This document shows positions 43,841-53,083 of a stretch of 64,000 bases of DNA, one piece after another. Every line of letters starts with the position of its first letter. Position 1 is the stretch's first letter. Made by a program: the position numbers and the translations under genes. The stretch is from G965222505 sp965222505 (GTDB lineage: Bacteria; Bacteroidota; Rhodothermia; Rhodothermales; DATKEJ01), in contig OZ244956.1 in the NCBI GenBank assembly GCA_965222505.1, forward strand, positions 2,666,001 through 2,730,000. The letters are read 5' to 3'. The notes beneath the pieces are model-generated. The model ran no database searches and was not told where the DNA came from. It was given only the letters and a program-made list of their open reading frames with translations.

Positions 43841-45421
43841 TCATCCTGGGTCGAGCCATAGCCGGGGGCACTGGTTGCTATGATCCTGTGGGTCTCCACA
43901 ATCGTAGCCCAGCCCAGCCCACCTCAGCTTGTAGAGTTGGGACCGAGCACTGATGTTCATCCGGATCGCTTGGCCTGCAGTGAACCGCTTTCGGTTAGCT
44001 CCTCCCCCATTCATGATGTTATAGTACCCGAACTTTTCTTTGATTGTATCGGAAAAGCTATTCGTAGCCTCAGGATGCCCCCCATTATCTACTGGATACA
44101 ACCCCAGCGCATGGCCCAGTTCATGAGCCAGGGTTGGAGTTGTATTGCCTGTTCCTATGAAAATAACATTATAGTCAGGATAGCCATCTTCATTGGGACT
44201 ACAAGTTTTACCCGTATCGTTAGCCTTTACGTAGTAGACATTGACGGCCTTGGAGTGGCTGTAGTTGTCGCGAAAAACCATATTGTTTCTTTCCGTTTCA
44301 CACCAATCAGACAGGGAGGAGTCTGATGGAATGTCTGATGGAATGACAGTACTGGCATCGGAATCCTCAGACAAATCTATAATCCGGTAGTCAAACACGA
44401 TCCCGGTTTTCTCCAGGTTGTAATATGTATTCGCCCATATTATATCGTTTTCCGCCCCTGTTTTTATGTCATTAATATTATCATCAGGATTATCATCATT
44501 ATCATGTATGATCCAGATGGTAACGGGAAGGGGGGCCGGATTGGGCAGGTTTATAATCTTGACATCTCCAGGGTTTGTCGTCCAGTTCATTTTCTCTAAC
44601 GCCATGCCATTATATCTAGACAATACAAAAAGGTCATGGTACGTTGGGACACCCCAATACGAATAGGGTGATGGCTTGAGGTTTTCTATTTGGATCGACC
44701 GAGATAAGCGATGAGATTCATCATTGATATACTCGGCATAGATCCCAGGTAACGAAGGCCCTCTATATCCGTCGACGATCAATAGTGATCTGATACCTAT
44801 AAGACATGACAGAGGGCTCTCCGCGTTGTTTGACAGATACACCTCATCATACGGACTTGAAGACGGCCCACAAGATGCCAGCACGGCGGTTATGGATCCC
44901 TGCTGCACCGTATATCCCGCAATCTTTTGCACCACGCTGAATGAAACCGTTTCGCCATCGTAAGCTGAGCTATCGGCATCAATGTACAAGCGTGCCGCCG
45001 GGTAGTTTTCTTCATCATACGCCTGCTTAAATCCGCTGATAACGCCCCCCCTTCCTTCAATGAGAAGCGAGTCTGAATCGTTAAGCCAAGCGAGCCCACC
45101 GTCCAGCTCGAGGGCAGCCCTATCTTCGACAGTTAGTCCTTCAAAAACGAGCACGAACCGTTCCTCACCTGTGCCACGCAACGTAATGTCCCAATCAATA
45201 GCTTCTTCAGGGAAGCATCCCGGACAACATCCCTCAACCTCGCAGCCCGGCCTTATGGGTCCAATGCCGAAGAGAGAGGCAGCCGTCAGAAACTCGGCTG
45301 CGCAATATTCCCCGTACCCCCCCAGGAAAATGGTACAATCATTGACTGGTTTTCCTTGCACATCTACGCCTGAAGCAAGCAGCGCCAAAATCAACACACA
45401 CAAATAGGAGATTCGATTCAT
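43841..45421 (-). CDS. Secreted predicted zinc metalloprotease (metzincin-like)
   Basis: The 526-residue product has a signal peptide (hydrophobic residues 6-17, cleavage near VQG). Near residue 433 is TLAHELGHALGLYPVDNGGH: HExxH with the metzincin glycine, but position 11, normally His, is Pro; the third ligand may be the His at NGGH. A Met-turn-like YYNIMNGGG follows. The N-terminal half has a Cys-rich start and beta-strand pattern (GEERFVLVFEGL) without a family match. The DNA is visibly more A/T-rich than the neighbours. The next gene encodes a small Cys-rich protein. Confidence 0.7.
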   Translation of the reverse strand: MNRISYLCVLILALLASGVDVQGKPVNDCTIFLGGYGEYCAAEFLTAASLFGIGPIRPGCEVEGCCPGCFPEEAIDWDITLRGTGEERFVLVFEGLTVEDRAALELDGGLAWLNDSDSLLIEGRGGVISGFKQAYDEENYPAARLYIDADSSAYDGETVSFSVVQKIAGYTVQQGSITAVLASCGPSSSPYDEVYLSNNAESPLSCLIGIRSLLIVDGYRGPSLPGIYAEYINDESHRLSRSIQIENLKPSPYSYWGVPTYHDLFVLSRYNGMALEKMNWTTNPGDVKIINLPNPAPLPVTIWIIHDNDDNPDDNINDIKTGAENDIIWANTYYNLEKTGIVFDYRIIDLSEDSDASTVIPSDIPSDSSLSDWCETERNNMVFRDNYSHSKAVNVYYVKANDTGKTCSPNEDGYPDYNVIFIGTGNTTPTLAHELGHALGLYPVDNGGHPEATNSFSDTIKEKFGYYNIMNGGGANRKRFTAGQAIRMNISARSQLYKLRWAGLGYDCGDPQDHSNQCPRLWLDPG

Positions 45422-45447
45422 TATTCTGCGGACTGATATTTTGGGTT

Positions 45448-45990
45448 CTACGGGCCAACAACCATATCTGGAGGATCACCGGGATCGCAATCATTGCAGC
45501 AATGGTGGCAGGATATCGTGAATCTATATCTCCACTCGCTATCTGCATTGGAACAGAGCCTAATGGTACGCTTTAGTGGCGCAGGGGCCACCAAGTCGAA
45601 CACACCATAAAACGGCAACTTATTTATATTTACCAGACCAGACGGGGCTACGGGTTTGTCAAAATGAAAGGCATGCCCTGCTGGTGGATTCCACCCTGGC
45701 CACCACCTAATAGCACCAACAGCTTCGGGGTCGAGCTCGAACGGACCGATAGGGGTTGGCCCCGTAACTATCGGAAGCAGGGCAATACAGGACATCTGGG
45801 CCCCTGTCTCGGGACGTGGTTTTATTGTAATGGTTACCTTTGCACCGGGATAGGTATCCATCAAAACAAAATCCAGCGTATCCCCAGGCATCAGTTTAAA
45901 GCCACCGCTTTCTATAGAGGGTAGCTTAATGGTACAACACATTTTGCTATTGCTTTCTTCACAGCCAATCGTAATTGTATGATGTCCCAT
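45448..45990 (-). CDS. Cysteine-rich protein of unknown function
   Basis: No family recognised. The 180-residue product is beta-rich, lacks a signal peptide, and has about ten cysteines clustered at both ends (CEESNSKMCC near the start and HHCCNDCDPGD at the end). It has an AGAGGATACT Shine-Dalgarno-like stretch just before the ATG. It lies directly upstream of the metalloprotease gene in the same A/T-rich stretch and probably shares its transcript. Confidence 0.6.
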   Translation of the reverse strand: MGHHTITIGCEESNSKMCCTIKLPSIESGGFKLMPGDTLDFVLMDTYPGAKVTITIKPRPETGAQMSCIALLPIVTGPTPIGPFELDPEAVGAIRWWPGWNPPAGHAFHFDKPVAPSGLVNINKLPFYGVFDLVAPAPLKRTIRLCSNADSEWRYRFTISCHHCCNDCDPGDPPDMVVGP

Positions 45991-46029
45991 AGTATCCTCT
46001 TGGTTTTTGTTGGGTATTGGTATCGTCGG

Positions 46030-48813
46030 CTATTTGTTGTTTTTTGCGAGCAAGGTCTGTACCTGCTCATGCTGAAATAGACCGATGAGGCCGGGGTGGT
46101 TTTGTATATTCGGCACCGTGTATCCTGCCTGAATCGCCCGTTCCAGCCAGGCAACAGCCTGGCTCCTGTTTCCATTCAATTCAAAGGCGATAGCGATCCG
46201 CCCCAGAATTTCAGGTTTTTCCGGTTGAAGCGCGATGAGCCTATCGAGCACCCGGCTCGCTTCCACGCGGTCGTTGGATTGCGCCCGATAGGCTGCCAGA
46301 CGCGCCAGGGTTACCGGGTCTTCAGGGGCTGCTTCAAGCACACGCTCCGCCAAGTCGGCGGCCTTTCGGTTGGCGGCCTCCGATTTGGCCTGGTGCCCGG
46401 CATAGCGGTACGCATCCGCCATGTAGCCCCATACCTGGTAATCGGTGTCCTGAATCGCAAGGGCCTGTTCATAAGCCTGTGCGGCATCAGCATAACGTTT
46501 ATCGTAGAAGTACAGGGTGGCCAGGTTGCTATAGCCCCAATAGCTGGGGGCAACCGACACCGCTTTTTCCAGATATTCGGCGGCCTCCTCCATGCGCCCC
46601 ATCTTCCAGAACGTGGCCCCGAGGTTGGTATAGCCTCTAGGATTACCTGGCGCAATCTGGATCACCCGCTCAAATTTTTCACGCGCCGCTTCATACCGGG
46701 CCTTTCTGTAGTAAAAAGATCCCAGTAGACTATGAACCATCCAATACCCCGGCTTGAGGTCAATGGCTTTTTTGTAAGCGGCTTCGGCATCGCCCACCCG
46801 ATTGGCCGCGTCGTAGGCCTTTGCCAGATTCAGGTAAACCTCGGCACTTTCCACACCATTATCCAGCACACCGATAAAGCCTGCCAGAGCATCACCGTGC
46901 TTGCCCAATCCTGCCCGGATACGCCCCATCGCGAGCCGGGCGTCTATCAATCGTTCGTTTATACGTAGCGCCTGTTCTGCGGCCTGCTCGGCCTGCTGGA
47001 CCCGGGAAGCCTCTTTGGTGGCTACGTACATTTTCCAGTGCGCATCGGCCAACCCGGCATAGGCGGGGGCAAAAGTGGAATCCAGGTCAAGGGCAGACTG
47101 AAAAAGATTGATCGCCGAACCAATGTCGGCAGGAAGATCGGAGCGCTGCAAGTAGTCCAGACCTTCCTCATGGAACAGCAAGGCATCGGGGTGGGCCGGG
47201 GCCGTTGAACCCCAGATGGTATGGCGCACCGGAACGTCTTCCAGGTCCAGCATTTCGGCGGCCAATGTCTCAGCGGCGCGGCGCAGGGCAAGTTCGTCAG
47301 ATGGATCGGCGGTGAAGGTTTCGGTGCGGATGGGCAAGCCGGTAGCCGCTTCTATCAGGGCCAGGTCGATGCGATGCATGTCAGCTTCCTCAGCCACATC
47401 GACCGTCAGCACGAGGTTTGCCCCGAGGGTGGTATGGGCCTTTGCTCTATCCGCAACCTCGAACTCGCGCACTTCATGGGCAGGGGATACCCAGAATGGG
47501 GTGGATTGTCCTGTACTCCTGGCACTCAACCGGCGGGTCAGGGCTTCGGTCAGGGTGGCCGTTTGTAAGGAATCGGCACTGGATGCGGGGAGGACGGCCA
47601 GGCCGATTTGTTGGGGCAAGACGCCGATGCCGAGCCAGCCGAGGGCGGCACGCTGCAGGCCCGGTATGGCAAAGAGCATAAGGGCGGCCAACAACACGAC
47701 CGTCGTCCCGACAAAGAAATAGCGCTGCCAGGACGGAGGAGCCGGGACGGCTTCCGGGCGCAATATCCGCCGGGCTATTTTTAGATCGGCGCGTAACGCG
47801 GTGGCACTGGCATACCGGCGAGCCGGGGGCTTTTGAAGACATTTATTGACCGTGGCTGCCAGTTTGGACAGAATCTCTGGATGAAGGCTGCGGATGGGCG
47901 GATACGGCTCATGCAGGATGTTGTACACCACGCCTTCCTTCCGGTCAGCCCTGAAGGGTTGGGTGCCGGTCAGCATTTCGTAGAGCACGACGCCCAAAGA
48001 CCACAGGTCCGTCCGGTGGTCCACTTCTTCTCCGCGGGCCTGCTCCGGACTCATATAGGCTGCGGTACCCATGATGGTGCCCGTGCGGGTCATGCTTTCA
48101 TCGGGCACTTTGGCAAGCCCGAAATCCACAATTTTGACATCCCCGGCCTCGGTGACCATCACGTTGGCGGGCTTGACGTCCCGGTGGATGATGCCGTGTT
48201 GGTGGGCACGGGCCAGCCCACGGGCCATCTGGATCGCATAATTGAGGGCGGTTTCCATGGGTAGTGGCCCCCGGCGGATCTTCTGCTTGAGGGTCTCGCC
48301 GTCGTAATAGGCCATTACGATGTAGAACAGCCCGTCCTCGGTCTTGCCGATGTCGTAGACGGTTGCGATGTGGGCATGGTCCAGGGCAGAGGCAGCGCGG
48401 GCCTCCTGCACAAACCGCTGCTGGGCCTCCGGGCTGGAAATCAGATGGGGGGGCAGGAGCTTGATGGCCACGAACCGGCCGAGCTTTTCGTCATGGGCTT
48501 TGTAGACCACCCCCATCCCGCCGCCGCCAAGTTTTTCCACGACGGCATACCCCCGGAACGTCGTCCCGATGAGTTGATACGGATCCGTATCTTCATCCTC
48601 GGTCTTGCCGATGCCGAGGTCGTCCAATGCCTGAAGCACATCCGGGGCTTCCTGAAAGGCCCGAAGCAAAGACTCGACTTCCTGCAAGAGCTTGAGGTCT
48701 CCGGCGCAGGTATTCTCCAGATAGGTGCTGCGAGAGTCCGGATGCAGATCAAGGACAGCATCGAACAGCTCGCGAACGCGGACGTCGTTATTGGAAGAAG
48801 TAAGATCTCCCAT
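46030..48813 (-). CDS. Membrane Ser/Thr protein kinase with TPR sensor domain
   Basis: The 927-residue product opens with an acidic region, then a PknB-type kinase: LGGGGMGVVYKAHD (G-loop), VAIKLL, HRDVKPANVMV (about residue 210), DFGLAK and MSPEQARG. A membrane helix lies at about 361-383, followed by a region with no match and seven or more TPR repeats (540-927). The ATG at 48813 gives the conserved N-terminus. The ECF sigma gene lies upstream on the same strand. The kinase-TPR receptor plus ECF plan is common in Acidobacteria-like and Rhodothermota signalling loci. Confidence 0.88.
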   Translation of the reverse strand: MGDLTSSNNDVRVRELFDAVLDLHPDSRSTYLENTCAGDLKLLQEVESLLRAFQEAPDVLQALDDLGIGKTEDEDTDPYQLIGTTFRGYAVVEKLGGGGMGVVYKAHDEKLGRFVAIKLLPPHLISSPEAQQRFVQEARAASALDHAHIATVYDIGKTEDGLFYIVMAYYDGETLKQKIRRGPLPMETALNYAIQMARGLARAHQHGIIHRDVKPANVMVTEAGDVKIVDFGLAKVPDESMTRTGTIMGTAAYMSPEQARGEEVDHRTDLWSLGVVLYEMLTGTQPFRADRKEGVVYNILHEPYPPIRSLHPEILSKLAATVNKCLQKPPARRYASATALRADLKIARRILRPEAVPAPPSWQRYFFVGTTVVLLAALMLFAIPGLQRAALGWLGIGVLPQQIGLAVLPASSADSLQTATLTEALTRRLSARSTGQSTPFWVSPAHEVREFEVADRAKAHTTLGANLVLTVDVAEEADMHRIDLALIEAATGLPIRTETFTADPSDELALRRAAETLAAEMLDLEDVPVRHTIWGSTAPAHPDALLFHEEGLDYLQRSDLPADIGSAINLFQSALDLDSTFAPAYAGLADAHWKMYVATKEASRVQQAEQAAEQALRINERLIDARLAMGRIRAGLGKHGDALAGFIGVLDNGVESAEVYLNLAKAYDAANRVGDAEAAYKKAIDLKPGYWMVHSLLGSFYYRKARYEAAREKFERVIQIAPGNPRGYTNLGATFWKMGRMEEAAEYLEKAVSVAPSYWGYSNLATLYFYDKRYADAAQAYEQALAIQDTDYQVWGYMADAYRYAGHQAKSEAANRKAADLAERVLEAAPEDPVTLARLAAYRAQSNDRVEASRVLDRLIALQPEKPEILGRIAIAFELNGNRSQAVAWLERAIQAGYTVPNIQNHPGLIGLFQHEQVQTLLAKNNK

Positions 48814-48986
48814 AGGTTCAACCAGATTGATTCGATGGATCGCAGGAGAAACCGTTGACCGGAACACCTTCTGTACTCCCCCCCATCAGATCTGCAACGC
48901 GAAGGTGCGCAACACAGGGTTATGTGGTATAAAGCGGAAAAGGTGGACCTAACCCTTCAGCGTACGATGATTTTTTATTTGGAAGG

Positions 48987-49562
48987 CTATTCTTTGAGAT
49001 CAAAATCTCGTTTCCACTCCCGCGTGAGCCAGGCTCGGCCAAACCGGAGTTCGCGCTCAATGGTCGAAAGGCTGACATCCATCAACCCGGCAATTTCCTG
49101 GTTCTGCAACCCGCCGAAGTAGCGCAGTTCGATCACTTCTCCCGTGCGCGGATGCGCCTTCGTCATGCGCTCCAGGGCATCTTCCAGGTCTATGAAGGTC
49201 TCGGCCTGTTCGTGCGTTAAGGCCATCGCTTCATCGAGTGGAACCCGGTTTCTGGGGTTCTTGACGGCGTCATTTTTGCGCCGGGCCCAGTCCACCAGAA
49301 TGCGCCGCATCTGGCGCGAAGCCAGGGTGAAAAAGTGGCGACGGTCCTGCCACTCCATGCGGTTGATGTTAACCAGCTTCAGAAACGCTTCATTGACAAG
49401 ACCCGTCGTATTCAGGGTATGCCCAGACCTTTCGTTACGGAGCCGTGCATGCGCGAGCACCTTGAGTTGGTCGTAGACAAGCGGGACCAGCTGGTCAAGT
49501 GCCTGGCGGTCCCCCCGACCATAGGCAACAAGAAGGTTGGTAACGTCAGACTGGGTGTCCAT
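48987..49562 (-). CDS. ECF RNA polymerase sigma factor
   Basis: The 191-residue product has sigma region 2 (ALDQLVPLVYDQLKVLAHARLR, TTGLVNEAFLKLV, FFTLASRQMRRILVDWARR) and region 4 (GEVIELRYFGGLQNQEIAGLMDVSLSTIERELRFGRAWLTREW). It matches the TIGR02999-type ECF class that is often linked to Ser/Thr kinases. The frame opens at 49679; the ATG at 49562 gives the normal start. It precedes the kinase-TPR gene by 173 bp, and the kinase may control its activity. Confidence 0.88.
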   Translation of the reverse strand: MDTQSDVTNLLVAYGRGDRQALDQLVPLVYDQLKVLAHARLRNERSGHTLNTTGLVNEAFLKLVNINRMEWQDRRHFFTLASRQMRRILVDWARRKNDAVKNPRNRVPLDEAMALTHEQAETFIDLEDALERMTKAHPRTGEVIELRYFGGLQNQEIAGLMDVSLSTIERELRFGRAWLTREWKRDFDLKE

Positions 49563-49790
49563 GCACGCCCCGTGCTGTTTGCCTATACCTGATGGCAGTA
49601 TGGCAAGTCCAGGATTTTTCTCAATGTAGCCAATGTGAATATAAAATGAAAGTTTTTTGGTTAGCCGGGCCACCTGCACCGTACCGTTTGAAGGGTTTCA
49701 CGAAGATTCTTCGCCTTGGATAGTGACCTCGGGTTTTCCATCTCTCGGATACCCGAACATTCGCTCATCTTTTATCCTTGGGAGGATATC

Positions 49791-50327
49791 ATGAAACTTT
49801 TACTCCTCATTTCCAGAATGGTCGGTCTGGCCCTCGTTCTTGTTTTCTGCGCGGTATCGAACTTACAGGCGCAGGCAGCGCTCCCGGCCTCCAAAACCAA
49901 TCCGTTCACGCCAACGATTCCCGATGGCCCCCCCGGCGCACATTCCCATGTCGATTACACGACGCTCAATGCAGAAGCCTGGACACTGCTTTGTGAAAGT
50001 CATGCCGCTCAACTCAAGAGCAAAGATCCTGTGCGCAAGGACATCGCCTTGCAAAACGTGATCTTCTTTGCGACGCACTACCCGGGCAAGGTCCGGTATC
50101 AACCGGCGATGGCAGCGCTGTACGGCATCTACCGCTTCGATGACTCGGAAGCGTATCGCATCATGGCGCTTGCTGCACTCCATGCCATCGGCGACGAAGC
50201 CGTTATGCAACAACTGTACCAGGACGTGCAGCGCGAAAAATCGCCACGGGTGCGCGCCCTAACCAAAGCCGCGCTGGCCAACCACCGTAGCGCAAAAAAC
50301 CGCAGCCTTGCATCTGCACAAAAATAA
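49791..50327 (+). CDS. Secreted helical-repeat protein, unknown function
   Basis: The 178-residue product has a signal peptide (LLLLISRMVGLALVLVFC, cleavage near LQAQ). The mature region is helical with short HEAT-like repeats (ALQNVIFFATHYPGK, AMAALYGIYRFDDSEAYR). An excellent Shine-Dalgarno, GGGAGGATATC, decides the ATG at 49791 over the frame start at 49716. It diverges from the ECF gene and may be a target of it. Confidence 0.7.
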   Translation: MKLLLLISRMVGLALVLVFCAVSNLQAQAALPASKTNPFTPTIPDGPPGAHSHVDYTTLNAEAWTLLCESHAAQLKSKDPVRKDIALQNVIFFATHYPGKVRYQPAMAALYGIYRFDDSEAYRIMALAALHAIGDEAVMQQLYQDVQREKSPRVRALTKAALANHRSAKNRSLASAQK

Positions 50328-50334
50328 CAGGGAC

Positions 50335-50368
50335 GGGGCCTGCGGACCTGATCAGGTTCGCAGGCCCC
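50335..50368 (+). terminator. Strong GC-rich hairpin after the helical-repeat gene
   Basis: GGGGCCTGCG (50335-50344) pairs with CGCAGGCCCC (50359-50368), with an inner ACCTG/CAGGT helix. It is followed by CCTTCTAAT, not a clean T-run, so termination is likely but not certain. Confidence 0.65.
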
Positions 50369-50411
50369 CTTCTAATCCGCTTCTCAATCCCTACAACCTG
50401 TATACCGTCCT

Positions 50412-51173
50412 ATGAAAACGCAATTATTGCTTCTCGTATGGGTCCTCCTCGCAATCGGCTGTGATTCAGATTCCCTTTCTGATGTGAATGCCGACCTGAA
50501 TACGGAGTTGACCATTGATCAGACCCCCAGTGCACCTTTTGCCCAAAACGGTCAGCCGCGGGCACGCACTCAGCGATCTGAACTGTCCGCCTTCATGCCG
50601 GCCGGCGATGTGGGAGGCGGCATCCTGGCCACCGGTACCTTCTTTCCGCCTAGCCGGGGCAGCCAAGGCCAGTTACATCGTAAGGGCGACCGGCTCAAGA
50701 CCAACATCCACACCACCGGACTGCCGCCCGGTGCTTACACCCTCTGGTGGGTCATCTTCAACAATCCCGACGGGTGTCAATTTCCTGCGCCGTATCCCGG
50801 CTCACAGTGCGGCGGAGACACTGCCGATCTGTTCAATCCCGCCACTGCCGCTTCGATGTTATGGGCCACAGGCCGGGTGGTTCAGTCCAACGGTGTCGGT
50901 AATTTCCAGGCCGAAATACGCGTCGGTGACGACCTCGGTACGCCGGGTGAACAGTGGATCCTGGGCGATGGCCTGATCGATCCCCAGGGGGCGGAGGTCC
51001 ACATGGTGGTCAAGTACCACGGACCGGCTTCCGATGATCGCACGGAATTGTATGAGCAGACCCACACCATGCTGGGACTGTGCGATACCAATGCCAACGC
51101 CGTTGACTTGGGACCCATTTTCGGGGTGCAATGCTTCGACCCTCAGGTTGTTGTTTTCCCCACGATGGAATAG
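50412..51173 (+). CDS. Lipoprotein of unknown function
   Basis: The 253-residue product has a lipoprotein signal (LLLLVWVLLAIGC, Cys17). The mature part is beta-rich, with paired cysteines near CQFPAPYPGSQCGGD and LCDTNA...QCFDP, and segments (GAYTLWWVIFNNPDGC, GRVVQSNGVGNFQAEI) that recur in uncharacterised Bacteroidota surface proteins. Function unknown. A terminator follows. Confidence 0.68.
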   Translation: MKTQLLLLVWVLLAIGCDSDSLSDVNADLNTELTIDQTPSAPFAQNGQPRARTQRSELSAFMPAGDVGGGILATGTFFPPSRGSQGQLHRKGDRLKTNIHTTGLPPGAYTLWWVIFNNPDGCQFPAPYPGSQCGGDTADLFNPATAASMLWATGRVVQSNGVGNFQAEIRVGDDLGTPGEQWILGDGLIDPQGAEVHMVVKYHGPASDDRTELYEQTHTMLGLCDTNANAVDLGPIFGVQCFDPQVVVFPTME

Positions 51174-51228
51174 CCGTTGAAACCGCCTCTTTAGGCAACA
51201 TGCTTGATTGATCTCATCAACTTGGACG

Positions 51229-51270
51229 AAAAATCCGGCCCCGGTCGCTGTAGACCGGGCCGGATTTTTT
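51229..51270 (+). terminator. Rho-independent terminator before the hexosaminidase gene
   Basis: AAAAATCCGGCCC... pairs with ...GGGCCGGATTTTT over about 17 bp with one bulge, ending in TTTTTT. It ends the lipoprotein transcript. Confidence 0.85.
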
Positions 51271-51369
51271 GTTTGTACATACGCTGAGCACACCGGTCAT
51301 TTTGCTTGTCCCTTCCCGATGAAGTACCTTGCGCGGCACGCACCACCCTCCACACAACCGAACCAAAGC

Positions 51370-53025
51370 ATGAAGCTCCTCTCGATTCTGTTTACCACAT
51401 GCATACTCCTGAGCACCCTTCACACCGTAACCGCCCAGGACCTGAGCCGTTATTCCATCATCCCCTGGCCGCAACACCTGGAACCCCAGGACGGAATGTT
51501 TACCCTCAACGAAAACACGCTTATCATCCTGTCCGACCCGGCCCATGAAGCACTCCGCGCCACCGCCGAGTTCTGGGCCGACCAAGTCCGCGTCTCCTCC
51601 AAACTCCCGCTTCCGATTGCAGATGCACCCGCAGACTCCGGCGGCACCATCACCTTTACGCTCGACGAAACTGCCGACACCGGCCCGGAAGGCTACCGAC
51701 TTAACGTATCCGAAGAGGCCGTCACCCTTACAGCCACCGCGCCCGCCGGGCTGTTTTATGGCACCCAGACCCTGCGCCAACTCATGCCGGTGGCCGTCGA
51801 TCGCGGCGGTACGGTGCGCGGAAAGGATATGACCGCCTGGACCATCCCGGCCGTGACCATCGAGGATGCGCCGCGCTTCGGGTACCGGGGGATACTCCTC
51901 GACGTCGCACGGCATTTCTTCCCCGTAAGCGACATCAAGAAGACCCTGGATCTGATGGCACTATACAAGATGAACCGCTTTCACTGGCACCTGACCGAGG
52001 ATCAGGGCTGGCGCATCGAGATCAAAAAGTATCCGAAACTGACCGAAGTGGGAGCCTATCGAAAGGCCACCCTCAAAGGACACTACGACAATAAGCCGCA
52101 AGCCTTCGACGGGCAGCGCTACGGCGGTTTCTACACCCAGGATGAGGTCCGCGAGGTCGTTGCTTACGCACAGGCACGCCACATTACCATTATCCCCGAA
52201 ATCGAACTGCCGGGGCATTCGCTCGCCGCGCTGGCATCGTATCCCGAACTGGGCTGCACCGAAGGACCGTTCGAGGTAAGCGGACGCTGGGGCGTTCACG
52301 AAGACATATACTGTCCCAAGGAGGAAACCTTCACCTTCCTGGAAAACGTGTTGACCGAAGTGATGGCGCTTTTTCCGAGTGAGTATATCCACATCGGCGG
52401 CGATGAAGCACCCAAGACTCGATGGAAGGAAAGTGAGGTGGCCCAAGCGGTGATGCAGCGCGAAGGACTCGCCGACGAACACGAATTGCAGAGTTATTTT
52501 ATTCGACGGATCGAACGATTTCTGAATGCACACGGGCGGAAAATTATCGGGTGGGATGAGATCATGGAGGGTGGCCTGAGCCCGACGGCAACGCTGATGT
52601 TCTGGCGTACCTGGAATAAGGAAGCCCTCGCACTGGCCGCCGAACAGGGCAACGACCTGATCATGACACCCACCCAATCCCTTTACCTGGACTACTACCA
52701 GGGGAACCCGGCAACAGAGCCCCTGGCCATAGGCGGAATGGTAACGCTGGAAAAGGTCTATGCCTATGAACCCGTGCCGGAGCGCTACTCGGAGGAAGAA
52801 GCTAGGCAGGTAACCGGGGCACAGGCCAATGTATGGACAGAATACATCAAGACGCAGCAGAAGCTGGAATACATGATCTTCCCTCGTATCCTGGCCCTGT
52901 CTGAAGTGGTCTGGTCTCAGAAAGAAGCCCGCAACTGGTTTTCGTTCAAGGGACGGCTGCCCGCAAACCTGTCCCGGCTCGACGTGCTAACGGTCAACTA
53001 TCGCCGCCCCGACTGGATGCGATAA
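51370..53025 (+). CDS. Beta-N-acetylhexosaminidase (GH20)
   Basis: GH20 enzymes release terminal GlcNAc/GalNAc from chitin fragments, glycoproteins or glycolipids. A signal peptide (LLSILFTTCILLSTLHTVTA) leads to a periplasmic/outer-surface location. The GH20b and catalytic domains are evident: GYRGILLDVARHFFPVSDIKK, FHWHLTEDQGWRIEI and the Asp-Glu pair D345-E346 in HIGGDEAPKTRW. The ATG at 51370 starts the signal peptide; the frame opens at 51208. It is followed by an M19 dipeptidase gene after 58 bp: a scavenging pair for amino-sugar and peptide material. Confidence 0.92.
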   Translation: MKLLSILFTTCILLSTLHTVTAQDLSRYSIIPWPQHLEPQDGMFTLNENTLIILSDPAHEALRATAEFWADQVRVSSKLPLPIADAPADSGGTITFTLDETADTGPEGYRLNVSEEAVTLTATAPAGLFYGTQTLRQLMPVAVDRGGTVRGKDMTAWTIPAVTIEDAPRFGYRGILLDVARHFFPVSDIKKTLDLMALYKMNRFHWHLTEDQGWRIEIKKYPKLTEVGAYRKATLKGHYDNKPQAFDGQRYGGFYTQDEVREVVAYAQARHITIIPEIELPGHSLAALASYPELGCTEGPFEVSGRWGVHEDIYCPKEETFTFLENVLTEVMALFPSEYIHIGGDEAPKTRWKESEVAQAVMQREGLADEHELQSYFIRRIERFLNAHGRKIIGWDEIMEGGLSPTATLMFWRTWNKEALALAAEQGNDLIMTPTQSLYLDYYQGNPATEPLAIGGMVTLEKVYAYEPVPERYSEEEARQVTGAQANVWTEYIKTQQKLEYMIFPRILALSEVVWSQKEARNWFSFKGRLPANLSRLDVLTVNYRRPDWMR

Positions 53026-53083
53026 CAATTCAAAACACCGCTTTCCAATCCCCTTCCCTCTTCTCTCAAACCGTTCAACTCTT

